Below, in pieces: positions 1-11,344 of a stretch of DNA of 63,005 bases. Position 1 is the first letter of the stretch, and every line of letters starts with the position of its first letter. This DNA comes from Gnetum montanum (lineage: Eukaryota > Streptophyta > Gnetopsida > Gnetales > Gnetaceae), in assembly GCA_015680685.1 (NCBI GenBank), contig MNCI01037548.1, positions 50,460 through 113,464 on the forward strand, given 5' to 3'. Under the pieces are notes generated by a model. That model had not been told where the DNA came from. It searched no databases and worked only from the letters and a program-made list of their open reading frames with translations. The translations under genes were made by a program, and so were the position numbers.

Positions 1-384
1 GCTGTTTTACCTTTAGAATTGCAGGTACCATCTCTAAGGATCACGATCTCCGGACTCCTCGACGACGAGCAAAATAATGATTTACGCATCATCGACCTGG
101 ACTTGGTGGAGGAGGAACGCATACGTACACTCGATCAGATCGAATGGTATCAGAAACAACAACGGCAATGACATCGACATGACATTCATAAGCGTCCCAT
201 CAAAGAAGGAGACCTCGTACTTAAAGCTGTTCGGGAACACCTAGATAAATTCTCAGTCAACTGGGAAGGGCATTACCTTGTTATCAAAGCATTCGACAAC
301 GGGGCATTTAAACTAGCCAACATAGATGGAAAAGAGTTTGCAAATCCAACCAATCATCTGTTCCTCAAACCGTTCTATACATGA
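1..384 (+). pseudogene. Integrase C-terminal end of element E (partial)
   Basis: Frame 1 is open from the window edge to a TGA at 382-384, apart from one TGA at 169-171. The product matches the C-terminal tail of Ty3/gypsy integrase: an [11 protein letters not shown] stretch, then a basic KRPIKEGDLVLKAVREH motif and an NWEGHYLVIKAF motif, ending LKPFYT. The same motifs in the same order end the integrase of element BA at 9160-9486 on the other strand, which supports the assignment. The fragment lacks the catalytic DDE core, which would lie to the left of the window. Confidence 0.9.
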
Positions 385-404
385 GTACGAACTCAGGTAC
401 ATCA

Positions 405-870
405 TAGTCCTGGATTATGACTATAAACTGATACCACAGAATAGTCCTGGATTATGACTATAAACTGATACCACAGAATAGTCCTGGATTATGACTATAA
501 ACTGATACCACAGAACAGTCCTGGAATCATGACTATAAACTGATACCACAGAATAGTCCCAAGTTACGACTTAAAACTGACATCATCATTGTCCTGGTAT
601 ATGACAATAAACGGATACCCCGCAATGTCCGCAAATGACGATAAACTAGCACCCCTCTGGCGTGACAGTAAAATGGCACCGTCAGACTCCCCAGAGTCCG
701 CTAAGACTATAAACTAGCTCGCCTCTGTATAGTCAGCTAAGACTCAAAACTGGCAACATACCGTCTGCCACGACGCTAAACGGGCAATGTCCAACGGGTT
801 ACGACACAAAACTAACCCATGATAGTCTGCTAAGACTATAAACTAGCGCATTCATCTGCGACTCCCCATC
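405..870 (-). repeat. Hairpin-repeat array R1 (37-bp units) after integrase
   Basis: Five units start at 405, 442, 479, 516 and 554, a 37-bp period, and then degenerate copies follow to about 870. Read on the '-' strand, each unit is ATCAGTTTATAGTC followed by nine bases and GGACTA, so TAGTC and GACTA can pair. The unit is the same as in array R6 of element CD. Together with R2 to R6 it forms a repeat class found only in the Tat-type elements here. The array begins about 20 bp after the integrase stop codon. Confidence 0.9.
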
Positions 871-1700
871 TCATGGTCACTTTCATTCGCCAGAATCATT
901 ACATCCTTCATCGTCGACATTCACGTTCAACATTCAGGATCGCCCTCAGTGCTTTTGTCCGCCTGATCTTAGCTCATCGATTCACTCATGGTTTTTCTTG
1001 TCTCTTTGGAGTTGTGTTTGCAGGATGATGCTCAGAAGCTCTTGTACGAAGTTGCGTTTCATCATAAGTAGCAAGATGAGGCAATGTCCATTTGTTCACC
1101 TGGCAAGACTAAATCGAACCGTTAACCCGCACATTCCCATTCCCTGAAAGCCCACTATCTTTCTACCAAACCATTGCATGCTGCGAAACGCTACAGCAGT
1201 CGTAACATATAGAACACAAGATTCGTGCATGAGTACAAGTTCAAAAAAAAAAATGCAATCAAGAAACTTCCTATCGCATGGCTTTGGCTCTTTGCTAACG
1301 GTTTCCCCAAAGAAGGGAGCTATTCCTCCAAAGAATGCAAAACATCACCCCGTGGCTTTGGTAGTGACAACTGGTTCTCCTGAAAAACTACCAAGAGCAC
1401 CGTTCCACCAAAGGATGCACACGCTTGAGTTCCGAGTTGGCTGAAAGACGGCTATCGACAAGGACCGGCATACTGCACACCTGAGCACCCAACTCTCCCA
1501 ACATGGTCTCTTGGGCAACGACCGATCCCCACGATCCCTTCCTTCCCGCCAGTTTCCAATCTCACCCTTTCAATCCCATTTACCACTGAACACGGTATGA
1601 TGAGGTCTGGCCAGATGACAAGGGACAAGGCTTTTATCGAGCTGTTTGCGGTGTTTTGCGCTTCTTTGTCGACGCTTCTCGGGTCGATTCCTCCAAGCGT
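871..1700 (+). other. 3' untranslated region of element E
   Basis: There is no convincing gene here. Only short unrelated ORFs are open. The last part, from about 1640, has a GTGTTTTGCGCTTCTTTG stretch and a GATTCCTCCAAGCGTC stretch that recur just upstream of the LTRs of CD (near 22.65 kb) and, more diverged, BA (near 7.38 kb). It is therefore the conserved untranslated region ahead of the 3' LTR. Confidence 0.65.
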
Positions 1701-1717
1701 CAACAAAGAGGGGCCAA
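1701..1717 (+). other. Polypurine tract of element E
   Basis: CAACAAAGAGGGGCCAA lies directly before the TG that opens the LTR. The same string stands before LTR D on the '-' strand (22609-22625), and a variant with AAAGAGGGATCAA precedes LTR A. The position and purine run fit the primer site for plus-strand DNA synthesis. Confidence 0.8.
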
Positions 1718-1754
1718 TGAAACACCACAAAAATCTTTTAAGTGTTGTGCCAGC

Positions 1755-2075
1755 GTATATGCCCCGCGTTCACGCCCAGCGTCTACGCCCGACGTCTACG
1801 CCCAGCGTCTACGCCCAACGTCTACGCCTAGCGTTCACGCCCAGCGTCTACGCCCAGCTCCTCAATGTACACGCCCAGGTACGGCAGGGGCACACGCTCG
1901 ACGATAGGATTTCCAATGGCAACATGAAGATTACACCAAAGAGCAAGGATTGAAGCAAGTGGACTTCCGTCAGTCTCTACGCCCAGCGTGTACGCCCAGC
2001 GTACACGCCAGCTTGTAACGTTTATGCCCAGCATACACGCCAGCTTGTAATGTATACGCCCAGCGTGTACCAAGT
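1755..2075 (+). repeat. TACGCCCAGCG short repeats in U3 of LTR E
   Basis: About a dozen copies of a CTACGCCCAGCGT-like 12-bp word lie here, first in tandem and then spaced 20 to 40 bp apart. Neighbouring copies with GTATAC flanks form short palindromes. LTR F carries the same word (for example near 24.08, 24.27 and 24.85 kb), so it belongs to this LTR family and lies upstream of its promoter. Confidence 0.8.
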
Positions 2076-2144
2076 TTCTAAATTGTAACGCCCGGTCTAT
2101 ACGCCACGTGTCCCCTCATCCGCTTTTCCCGGTAACCCTACCCC

Positions 2145-2152
2145 TATAAATA
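2145..2152 (+). promoter_or_regulatory. TATA box of LTR E
   Basis: CCCCTATAAATAGCCC is a good plant TATA box at the expected place in the LTR, with transcription likely starting about 30 bp downstream. The aligned position of LTR F reads CTATAAAAGGCCC. Confidence 0.7.
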
Positions 2153-2988
2153 GCCCAATTTTCCACATTTACGGGGCCGCGAAAATTTACCAGAGCCAAC
2201 CCAGAGCAATTACGCTGCTGAAACCCTCTACTCTTACGCTTACGCTAGAAGCCCTGCATGCTACATGCTGTACGCTGAGCACAGTTCGCGCTTCGCCTAC
2301 TGTGTCCGCCAGCTGCATCCTTCCGTTCATCGGGGCTTTACGTCCGCCTTGTGTCCCCACACAACTACGTTAGACCGGTGCACAAAATTTTAATTCCATA
2401 ATCTATTGTTTACACTTGTAGCAAGTTTTCTTTACAGTTTTACATTAATTTGGCCCGCGCTTTGTTTACGCATGTTTACGTTCGCGCTCCGCGCTCGGTT
2501 CGCATCCGAAGACGACCACTGTTTATGCTCACTGTGAGTTCTTTTTTTAGTTTTACGTCAATTTGGCCCACCCTTCGTTCACGCCCGCTTGTATTTTCGC
2601 TCCGTCTCCGTTTGTATATGTCCACTGTTCACGTCGTCTGCCTGCTTACGCCCTACATCTATTCACTGTTTACGCTGTCACGCCCGTACGCTCACGCTGT
2701 GTTCATTTCTGTTTACGCTGTTCACGCCTCGTTCCGTCCACGCCCGTTATATTTACGCCGTGCACGCCTGATTCATTGCTTACGCCCTGTTTACGTATAA
2801 CCCAGCGTATAATGCTTCGGCGGCGCTCGGGGAAGTCCTTGTTTGATCCGCGTACGGACCATCCAAGGCACTCTGCCTTCGTCTTTTTCAGCTTGCCCTC
2901 AAGCAGAGGCAGGATCGACTGTGCTTGTCCGCATCTCTTTCGGTGTTCGTTACATTCCAGCCTTGCACCGACGATTTCGGTCGGCACA

Positions 2989-4160
2989 TGTAGGATGGGA
3001 GTTTTCACAAGCTTTTGTTTCAGAGTTTGGAATGCTCGTTTACATTCCTTTGTCCATTCGAATGGTGCATCCTTCTTCATTAGTTCTACCAATGGTTTGG
3101 CAATCTTGGAGAAGTTCTCAATGAATCTCCTATAGTAGCTAGTGTGTCCAAGGAATGACTGAATGTCTTTGATAGTTTCTGATTGTCGGGTGATTTCTTG
3201 GATGACCCTAACTTTATCTGGGTCTACCTCTATTCCTAAATGTGAAATCTTATGCCCAAGCACTATGCCTTCTTGGACCATCAAATGGCTTTTCTACTAG
3301 TTGAGCCTTAAGTTGGTTTCTACACATCTTTTCAACACTTTCTCTAATTGGTCCAAGGCTTGATCAAAGCTTGTTCCATAAGTGGAGAAGTCGTCCATGA
3401 AGACTTCCACTCCATTTCCTATCTGTTGTTGGAATATGCTTAGAACTAGGTGTTGGAATGTGGCAGGAGCATTGCACAAGCCAAATGGCATTTGTGTAAA
3501 TGCAAACGTTCCCCAAGGACTGGTGAACATTTTCTTAGCTTGATCTTCTAGTGCTATCCGTATTTGGTTGTATCCATTATAGCCATCCAGAAAATTATAA
3601 TAACGATACCCTGCTATTGTTTCTAAGACTTGGTCAACGAATGGCAACAAAAAATGATCCTTAAATGTTGCCATGTTCAACAACCTAAAATCTATACACA
3701 CCCTCCATTTGCCTCCCTTTTTAGGCATGATCACCATAGGGCTAACCCATTCGCTATCAACAATGGGATATATGAACCCAACCTTAAGAAGTTGTTCTAT
3801 TTCTTCTTTTACTATCTACTTCAATTTTGGGTTCAATCGCCTCTACAGTTGCTTCCGAGGTTTAATGGAGGGGTCCATGTAAGTCCTATGTTGGCATATC
3901 CTAGGATCTATTCTAGTTAACTTGGGGTATGACTAGGCAAAGGCTTTTGACCACTTGTTTATCACTTTCAGTAGTCTTTCTTTTTGTTTGGGAACAATTC
4001 TTGCATTGATGATCACCGGTTTTCCATTTTCGAGGATCATATACTCTAGACCAATGGGCAATGATTTCAAATCTAGGGGCTCTTTTTTAAATCTCTCAAG
4101 AATTTCCAACTTCCCCCAGTTGATGTTTTCAAGGTTTAGGTTTGGAAGTTGGCAATGAAC
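2989..4160 (-). pseudogene. Reverse transcriptase of Z1 (Athila lineage), truncated
   Basis: This is the polymerase domain that copies element RNA into DNA. The '-' strand shows, in order, a linker (ELKPLP-like, LEYMILENGKPVI), the KKGGKWRVCIDFRLLN motif, FLDGYNGYNQI, FGLCNAPATFQ, the catalytic VFMDDFS at about 3390-3410, then EGIVLGHKIS and SFLGHTSYYRRFI. These motifs are typical of Athila elements. One TAG near 3296 and stops near 3830-3930 break the frame. The domain ends abruptly after KTPILH at 2989 where LTR E begins, so RNase H and integrase are beyond the window. Confidence 0.92.
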
Positions 4161-4259
4161 TTACTCCAGTGTATCTATGCTTTCAATGTAAGCACTAGTT
4201 ATCCCCTTAGTTAGTTCCATGCATGTTAGTGAGTTGCTCTCTTAATCATCTCTCAGCCA

Positions 4260-4760
4260 CTAGGTGTCTTCTTGTCATGTGGCTACTTCATACAGGTACT
4301 TTTGTATATTAATGTCTTGTGCACACCGATTGCATGCAGGCAATGCTCAACTTCGTATGACCCATGATCTCTACAAGCAATGGCACCCTGTATCACTATA
4401 TGTGATGCATGGAACTTTCTTCTTCTCGATCTTTCCAAAAGTGTTCTTCTTGGATATTTCCAAGGAAAGATCGTGGATTCCTAGGCATGCATCTATAATA
4501 CTTAGCCATGTCCTTCCCATTGTTATTGGAAAGTCCCCCTTACCATTGTTTACTTGTATCACTAGGAAATTAGCTGGATACGACCACCCACACATAGTGG
4601 TAATGATGTCCTCCACAAGTCCCAAGGGAACAGTGATGGACTAGACATCCAGCTCTAGTCAAATGTTACTCTTCCTTAATGGAGGCAGGTTCCAGGCTTT
4701 GTACATCTCTTGTGATATTAGGTTGAATCCAAAACCTGAGTCCAAAAGAGCTTTACATGG
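4260..4760 (-). pseudogene. Aspartic protease of Z1
   Basis: This is a retropepsin that would cut the Gag-Pol polyprotein. The active-site motif DSG is intact at about 4734-4742, in the context ALLDSGFGFNLIS. Downstream come LVEDIITTMCGWSYPANFLVIQV and then DFPITMGRTWLSIIDA, the usual C-terminal half of Athila protease. Stop codons interrupt the frame, for example near 4640. The closely similar protease of W (61.7-62.2 kb) supports the call. Confidence 0.85.
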
Positions 4761-5443
4761 TTCATTCTCAACAACTTGGAGATAGATTAGAGGGCTTCTA
4801 GGATTAGAGAATTTCTTGGGAAGGTGGCCTACCTTAATCTAGTCAGTAATGGCATGTGTTAACATAACCGTGTACATTAAGCTCAATTTTAGTGTTGAAG
4901 GGGGTCCTAAAGCCTTATTTGATAGGGAGGTGTTTAGATGTTCAATGACTTGTGATGGTGAGGGCTTGGTTGGATTGTTGGTTTGAAAGAAAGGCCTTCT
5001 CTTCATAAGGTTGTCAAAACCAACTGTAGATTGAGGATTCATAGCCCTCGTAACATTGTGTTGCTATGGTTGAGTGGGGAGTGTCCCTTACATTACTGGA
5101 GTAGGTGGTAATGGAGCTATCGGTGTGAGAGTTGTGGATGGGTTTGGAGGATGGTATGTCTGCGAGTTGTCTCTCCCAAGAGAAAGAGTCCTATAATACT
5201 CCCAAGCTTGGTAGTGATGTTGTGGGGTCACGTGACCGACAGAGTCACATGGAGAGATTAGCTGCTACACGTAGTAGCCATATGGATCTAGTTGCCAGTA
5301 AGGGTATTGTTGCCTTGGTTGTGGCATCCCCCATGACTGTGGGTATTGCCACTGCTGGTGTTGCTCAATAGGTTGTGGAGGAGTTCCACTTGGATAATAC
5401 GTTAAAGGTTTGTGGAACTGCCTCGGGTTACCTTGGGGATAAG
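4761..5443 (-). pseudogene. C-terminal Gag region of Z1, left of the BA insertion
   Basis: The '-' strand codes a Pro/Gln/Tyr-rich tail (PQGNPRQFH, YYPSGTPPQP, MPQPRQQYPYWQLDP) and then a low-complexity linker leading into the protease. The same tail stands uninterrupted in element W around 62.5-62.9 kb. The part before it, with the zinc knuckle, lies at 37.85 kb on the far side of BA. Several stops are present. Confidence 0.75.
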
Positions 5444-5448
5444 GTAAT
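5444..5448. other. Left target-site duplication of BA
   Basis: GTAAT stands here and ATAAC at 37840-37844. Each differs by one transition from GTAAC, so a decayed 5-bp TSD is likely. This fits the rejoining of Z1 gag across BA. Confidence 0.55.
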
Positions 5449-7335
5449 TGTAGCGACCAAAAAATTCAGTGGCTAGAAACACCGAGAGCTCGTTGGTCAA
5501 ACAATCTTAACCCCGGATCTATGCGAGGGCCATGTTGGATAAAATGGAAACGAGGTGCCCTGAATAGTCTAGTCGATCAGATAGGGACTTAGCTGGTGTC
5601 ACTAAACCTTTTGCAAATGTGTAATTTGAAAATAATATTTACAACGTAAAATAATTATTATTATATGCAAGGAAACAAAAAAGATGTAAAATGCAATGAT
5701 AAATAGGAGAATAAAATAAACTGGAGTTAAGAAATGCACCGCTTCAAAACTACCACTTTACTTTGTCAAAGTGGATACAATCGGTTGCACGATGTTGGGA
5801 AGCACAGAGATCCCAAAAGTAACCAAAACGTTCAAAGCAAGCCAACTGTATGCTTGAACGTGGATTCAAGAGCTAACGAGGCAAAATGCTACAAAGGCAA
5901 TAGAAAGGAGCTAACAGAATACCAAATGAGAATGCCAACTATTTGATTTTTATCAACTCACAAATGTTAACAATGCTCAAGATTGCCAATCTTGCTACGA
6001 TTTGCCAACAGGATTTTCAATTGATTTTCCAAACACAAATGCCAACAATGCTAAAAATTGCCAATGCTTCTCAACTTTGCAAACCCTTCAAGCTTTGCTT
6101 GTCAAGGTATCTATAGGGCTAAGAGCATGCAAAAGATGCGGTTTGGACACCACGTGTCCTGGACCCACAAGGTGTTGACGTGTCCATGATACATGGACAT
6201 GCAAACTAATTGATTGATGAGCCTGCCATGCTGCAATCACGCTGTCGAAACTGGAGATGCTGGGATTAGGTGTGCCAACAATGTGGATAAGAAGTTAAGC
6301 ATACTGATGTAGTGCTATTTCCTGCTACGCTGTGGAGCATAGCATGTTAGCGTAGCGTAGCTGCTTGCTATGCTGCGCTATGCTATGGAGTGTAGCATGT
6401 TGGCATAGCGTAGCTATTCGCTAAGCTGTGCTCCGCTATGTAGCATAGCATAGCATAGCCACCAGTTTAAAGAAGAAATTTGCGTTGGAGTCGATTACAT
6501 GTGCTGGAAGCTTTTGAAGTGTTTTGGCTAGTTTTGCATGTTTGCTATGCTATGCTACACTACATAGCATAGCATAGCGTAGCAACTGGCCTTCACTAAG
6601 ATTTGCACTTCAGTTGTAGAAGTTTCTCTAATGATCATGTTGATAATCTACAACCTTTGTTCCATGTAATGTGAAGCCTTTGAACTCGCTAATCCTACAT
6701 TTTGAGATGCCTTTCATTGTTTTTGCATCATTGCTACGTTGTGCTACGCTACGTAGCGTAGCATAGCATAGCAACCAACATAGCCTGCTTTTTGCTTGAT
6801 CTCCTACTTTTCTAGTAAAAGGAGTTTTGCTGAAGGACTTGAGGTCGAGCGAAGCAACTAGTTTTGAAGGCTGGAGGTGCTTACTGAGTGCAATTGAGAT
6901 CACTAAGTAAGTTGGGCCTTTCTATCTTACTTTTGCTACGATGTGCTATGCTGCATAGCGTAGCGTAGCATAGCACTTTCTCTTGCACCAATTCATAGTT
7001 GATTGCCTAAACAACTGTCTCTCAAGGCTTGCTACAATACATAACATAGCATAGCGTAGCAAACTTCTTGACTAGAAAACTTGCCAAACTATTTCGCACA
7101 TCCTAAGCATCGCCGACAACTCCATGTATCATTTCTGAGTAGGCTGTCAGTTGGATGAACCACCCAGGTGGGCAGGCTAGAGAGTCCATTAAGCCTATCA
7201 ACACTGGGTGTAGAAAACTTGCCAAACTAGACAGTCTAAACTTAGAGCATCCATTTCTTGCCGAAGTTTCATGACACTACCTAAATTCCAATGAATTGGT
7301 GAAGCAAGAATGCCTTGAAAATTTAGGGTGTTTCA
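5449..7335 (-). repeat. LTR A (3' LTR of BA)
   Basis: On the '-' strand the LTR opens with TGAAACACCCTAAATTTTC and ends with GGTCGCTACA. It aligns along its whole length with LTR B (36001-37839) in the same orientation, with many scattered substitutions, so the two are an old LTR pair. A TATA-like CCTATAGATACC lies at about 6107-6118; LTR B keeps the better CTATAAATACC. Five palindromic clusters are annotated separately. Confidence 0.92.
6303..7062. repeat. Five GCTACG/CGTAGC palindromic clusters in LTR A
   Basis: Clusters lie at about 6325-6455, 6543-6585, 6731-6776, 6932-6976 and 7030-7062. Each is built from the words GCTATGCTACG and CGTAGCATAGC on opposite arms. The best core is GCTACGCTACGTAGCGTAGC at 6743-6762, a perfect 20-bp palindrome. 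All five recur at matching places in LTR B (about 36.88, 37.06, 37.25, 37.45 and 37.55 kb) with different point changes. Confidence 0.9.
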
Positions 7336-8717
7336 TTGATCCCTCTTTATCGACGTCTGGAGGATGGACCTGAGAGATGCCAACAAAGAATATGAAACAC
7401 CACAAAAGACAAGATGCTAACATTGCTCTTTGATGATCACAAAGATGTCACGTAGCTGTGCTTGAGAGTGTTGCATTGGTTATGCGGGGAAAAGAGCAGG
7501 GTTACGCAGGGAGGGAGGAGGCTCAGGAAAATAGTAAAGATGAAACTTAGTAGAATCCCTCATCAGAGTGCTTGTGAGGGAGTTGTTTGCATGGTCATCT
7601 TAGCATTCATTGACCTTTGACCTCTCATCAGAATGCTTAGAGAGGGTGATTGAGAAACAGCTTATGTGCCATTTTTTTATGCACATTTTTTGTGAGCTTT
7701 TTCTCTTTTATGCTTTTACTTTTGTTGTGTTACCGTTTACATTTACAAACAACCTTTTTTTTGTAGGACATGTGTTTCTTTCCCAGGATGAGTTGTGTTA
7801 CATCCACATGGGGCTTTAACCTGCCTACAGGTGCTTCCAATGTGGCGAGCTATGTTACGCTTATCATGGACTTTGTGGTTGAGCATATGGGAGGGCTTGA
7901 CAGGTGTTGGGGAAAAGCTTGTAAAAGAGGTGAGAGAATGGGTTGCAAGTATAAGGAACAAGGTAAAGGGGTTTAAGGGAGAGGACAGGATGTGAACTCT
8001 AAAGTAGCTAAGCTAGTCAAGACAACCACCTTGTAACGCTGTAGCATTTGCTACCGTGGCGAAACGCACCTTCGATCGATGCCCCTCTGGTATGCACCCT
8101 GCAAACACAATAGAGAGAAAACCAAGAGAAACAACCATGATGTAAAATGAAGGCAAAGGTCTTGCTGTGGATGCTATTGGAGCAACTGATGTTGTTACTG
8201 AGTCATGCAACATCCAAACTAGGAAAGACAGTAGCAGCCTTGGCAGCATTAACTTGGAGGAGCTGGCATCGAGGAGGCTAGGAGTTACTGTGAATGCAGA
8301 TGCTCAGGAATCCCTGTCTAAGGCAAGCATTATTAGTTCAACTGTGAGATTGGCTATCCAATAGCTAAACATCTCTTGAGCTCGGGCATTGGCAAGGGCT
8401 GGAGGATGACAATATTGTGGCTAGGCCACAATACTCTTGGAACTCCAACTGCGGGTGCTGACCAGGGAAGCTACTGCCAAGGCGATGATCCGTGGTGGTA
8501 GTAGGTCCGAAGGGTCAGCGAGATGTCATACGACATCTCTGAAGGATCAGCAAGATGCCAAGAGCAGTGACCTTGCATATGTTCCTGATGGTGTTTCTGT
8601 AGCATCGTTAACTGCATTTGGGAACTGCAACATCCCATCTTGTGTTGGCACAAAGCATGCTTGCTTGTTATGTACTGGCATAGATGCATGCTGGGGACGT
8701 GCTGGTAACCCAGTTTA
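7336..8717 (-). other. 3' untranslated region and polypurine tract of BA
   Basis: The tract ATAAAGAGGGATCAA stands directly before LTR A on the '-' strand. The rest, up to hairpin array R2, holds only short ORFs without family resemblance on either strand. The 7336-7400 part matches the untranslated ends of E and CD. Confidence 0.6.
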
Positions 8718-9150
8718 AGGTCCTGGTAGACCATGGTGCACTAGTTTAAGGTCTTAGTAGACCACTATGCTAGTTTAAGGTCCTAGTAGACCGTATGTGC
8801 CAGTTTAACGTCATAGCAGATGGATGTCATGCTAGTTTAAGGTCCTAGCATACCGTTGTGCTAGTTTTTCATCATAGTAGACGATGGATAAGCTAGTTTA
8901 AGGTCCTAGCAGATCGCTATGCTAGTTTATTGTTGTAGTGAATGATGGATAGGCTAGTTTAAAGTCATAGCAGACTGTCTGTGCTAGTTTATAGTCATAG
9001 CGAACTACCTTTGCCAGTTTTACATCATAGTGGACGAGCTTTGCCAATTTTATGTTGTAGCAGACGAGCTTACCTTTGCTAGTTTTACGTCATAGCGGAT
9101 GTTTGTCACCTTTGCCAGTTTTACATCATAGCGGATGTGCTTTGCCTTTG
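8718..9150. repeat. Hairpin-repeat array R2, after BA integrase
   Basis: Some sixteen diverged units of about 25 to 35 bp lie here. On the '+' strand each reads (G)CTAGTTTA-A-GGTC-NNNNNN-GACC or a variant. A clean example is GGTC 8779-8782, loop CTAGTA, GACC 8789-8792. Other units have AGTC/GACT or CATC/GATG arms. The array starts directly after the integrase ORF, as R1 does in element E. Confidence 0.85.
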
Positions 9151-9159
9151 CTTCGTTCA

Positions 9160-10350
9160 TTAAATGTAGTACGGCTTGAGATATGAGTGATTCATTGGCT
9201 TTGCAAACTTGTTGTCGTCCATGTCTACCAGCTTGAAGGTCCCATTCCCAAAGGCTTTTATGACCATGTATGAACCTTCCCAGTTTGCTGAGAATTTATT
9301 CATATGCTCACGGATAGCCTTGAGAATGAGGTCTCCCTTCTGTATTGGCCGTTGATGTGAATTTGCATGATGTTTTTGCCATTGCTTTTTTTGGTAATGC
9401 TCTATGTGACCCAGTGTTTGTGAACACTCCTCCTCTATTGACTCAAGGTCGATGATCCTCAACTCATTGTTTTGGGCTTTGCTCATGACATTTCATAGGA
9501 TCATACAAAGTGATGGCACCTGCAACTCAAGAGGTAACACCGCTTCAGATCCATAAATGAGACTATAAGGTGTCTTACTTGTCACAGTCCTACACGTCGT
9601 CCTGTATGCCCACAACACATAGAGGATTTTCTCATGTCATCACCTCTTACTATTGTTAATCATTCTCTTCAACAAGTTGATGATGGACTTATTTGTAGCC
9701 TCTGCTTGTCCGTTCACCTATGGGTAATATGGCGAGGAGAATGATTGTCTGATGCCAAGATTGCTGCAAAAGGTTCAGGTTTCCACACTAATGAACTATG
9801 GCCCGTTGTCAGTCACAATAGTCATGGGAAGCCTAAACCTTGTCATGATATTGTCCAACATAAAGTGGCAAACCTACTGAGATGTAGTCTTCCTCAGGGG
9901 AATAACCTCAACCGACTTAGTAAAATACTTAGTGGTAGTAATGATGAAGCTATGCCCTATAGAAGACTTAGGCGTGATAGGTCCTATGAGGTCTAATCCC
10001 CATTGCTGGAAAGGCCACGTGATCTGTGTTAGATGCAATTCTGTAGGTGAAACGTGTATGAGATTTGTGTATCTTTGGCACATATCGCACGTCTTGACTT
10101 TGGCTAGGCAATCACGCTCCATGTGAGGCTAATAGTAACCTAGGCGTATGATTTTTGCAACCATAGCCCTAGGTGCTATGTGTCCACCACATAGTTCCTC
10201 ATGTACTTCATTAATCACATTCTGCACTTGCTCCTCATTTATGCATGCCAGCAATATCCTGTCATAGGAGCGTTTGCACAGGGCATTGTCTCCCATAAGC
10301 ACATATTGCCGAGCACGCTTACGGATAGAATCTCTCTGGGCAGATGTCAA
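9160..10350 (-). pseudogene. Integrase of BA
   Basis: This enzyme inserts the cDNA into the genome. Reading right to left there is an HHCC zinc-binding region (HEELCGGHIAPRAM, then CDMCQRY), the core with D in WGLDLIGPI, the second D in VTDNGP near 9810, the Glu in VNGQAEATNKS near 9700, and the [14 protein letters not shown] and RPIQKGDLILKAIREH tail. All three catalytic residues can be seen, but TAG or TAA codons (for example in YYP*VNGQAE and LLKRMINNSKR**) break the frame. The last 108 codons (9160-9486) are open. It resembles the fragment at 1-384. Confidence 0.92.
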
Positions 10351-10384
10351 TCCACTTAGGGGTTCGTCATGTTGCAGGTAGGCT

Positions 10385-10876
10385 TTAATGTTGGCGTACC
10401 ACTCCTAGGTATCTGCAATGCTGAAAGGCTATGTGTACTATCTGAATGATAGGCTCTGCACACTCGGTAATCAAGGTTGGAAAATTTGCGAATTGATGTG
10501 ATGGAACATTTAACGCTAGGGTGGCTAAGGCATTTACTATGGTGTTTTCATTACGTGGCATGTGTTGCACATCCGTTGTTGAGAACTATTTGAGTAGGCT
10601 TTTTGCTAAGTCACAGTAGGGCTGTAGGTGTATAACTTTGCAGGCATAGACTTTAGTTATTTGATTCACAAGTTGTGAATCTCCACGAATCGCTAGGTGT
10701 TGTATGCATACTTCTTGGGTAACTAGGAGGCCCCTGAGTAACCCCTCGTACTCTGCCACGTTGTTTGTACAAGGGAACATAAAATGATAAGCTAAAGGTT
10801 GCATTTCCCTAGAGGGGAATGAAATGACAACAGCTGCACTACCCCCTCGCGTGGTCGAGGCACCGTCGAAATGCAA
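10385..10876 (-). pseudogene. Second, archaeal-type RNase H of BA
   Basis: RNase H removes RNA from RNA/DNA hybrids. The '-' strand shows MHFDGASTTRGGSAAVVI, NNVAEYEGLLRGL and RGDSQLVNQITKVYACK, which give the D, E and D of the archaeal/plant-type fold. It lies after the usual gypsy RNase H and before integrase. A duplicated RNase H of this kind is a hallmark of the Tat/Ogre group, so this domain is the main evidence for the lineage. The frame stays open through the core (10586-10876), has a break near 10575, and then reads HMPRNENTIVNALATLA, the usual end of this domain. Confidence 0.9.
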
Positions 10877-11056
10877 AGTAGCTTCAAGATGAGACGAGAC
10901 GACGTTGATAGTACTAACATGATCATATAGGAATTTGGAATCTATGATCTCCTAGTCATTGACGGGTGAGGTCGTAAGTTGTGTTGCTACGGCTTGACCT
11001 TTCATCAATGATTGGCTCACATAATGCAAATCACATTTCGCTGTTATTACTTTCCA

Positions 11057-11340
11057 CTAGGCTATCCTGCTGCTTTCATACAGGTTGTTTGTGATATCTT
11101 GGAGTATATTGCTTTTGTAAATAATGTTAATCTTGCTACGAAATAGGTAGTGTCTCCACTTCTTCAATGAAAACACTAAAGCAAGGAAATTTCTCTCTAC
11201 CTCATTGTATTTCACGTCATACACTATCAGTACATGACTTAGGTAGTACACTGGTATCTTAAAATCATCATCCCATTTCTGACATAACAGTGCCACAATA
11301 GACATGTCCGAGATGGCAAGGTAGATGAAGAAAGGACTAT
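11057..11340 (-). pseudogene. Gypsy-type RNase H of BA
   Basis: The '-' strand has MSIVALLCQKWDDDFKIPVYYLSHVL, then YNEVERNFLALVFSLKKWRHYLF, the normal RNase H that follows reverse transcriptase in Ty3/gypsy pol. The Glu of the E-R-N-F-L-A-L motif is present. The start of the domain (the TDAS-like first Asp) lies near 11330, where the frame is degraded. It joins the RT at 11345 with a small break. Confidence 0.85.
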
Positions 11341-11344
11341 CCCT

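Larger units (their letters stand above)
1..2988 (+). mobile_element. Element E: 3' part of a Tat-type Ty3/gypsy retrotransposon
   Basis: The window opens inside the pol gene of a '+' strand LTR retrotransposon and runs to the end of its 3' LTR. In order there is the integrase tail, a 37-bp hairpin-repeat array, an untranslated stretch, a polypurine tract and the LTR. The 5' part is outside the window. The integrase tail resembles that of element BA, and the LTR shares its start (TGAAACACC) and end (TCGGCACA or TCGGTACA) with solo LTR F, so E belongs to the same Tat-type group. Its right end abuts the reverse transcriptase of Z1 in mid-domain, so E was inserted into Z1. The partner TSD lies outside the window. 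Confidence 0.85.
1718..2988 (+). repeat. LTR E (3' LTR of element E)
   Basis: The LTR opens with TGAAACACCACAAAA and closes with GGTCGGCACA. Its second half aligns by eye with solo LTR F, including the 'GACCGGTGCAC', 'GGGGAAGTCCTTGTTTGATC' and 'TTGCACCGACGATTTCGGTC' stretches. LTR F is about 540 bp longer, mainly in the repeat-rich U3 part. It carries a TATA box near 2145. The next bases, TGTAG at 2989, would be the right-hand TSD. Confidence 0.9.

Noticed and set aside
405-600. Regular 37-bp units look like a CRISPR array.
   Set aside because: Units follow each other without unique spacers, lie after a retrotransposon integrase, and the genome is a plant.
2450-3135. Overlapping '+' ORFs rich in Arg, Ser, Phe and Tyr in LTR E.
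   Set aside because: They are translations of TTTACG/TACGCC-rich LTR repeats and run past the LTR end into antisense RT of Z1.
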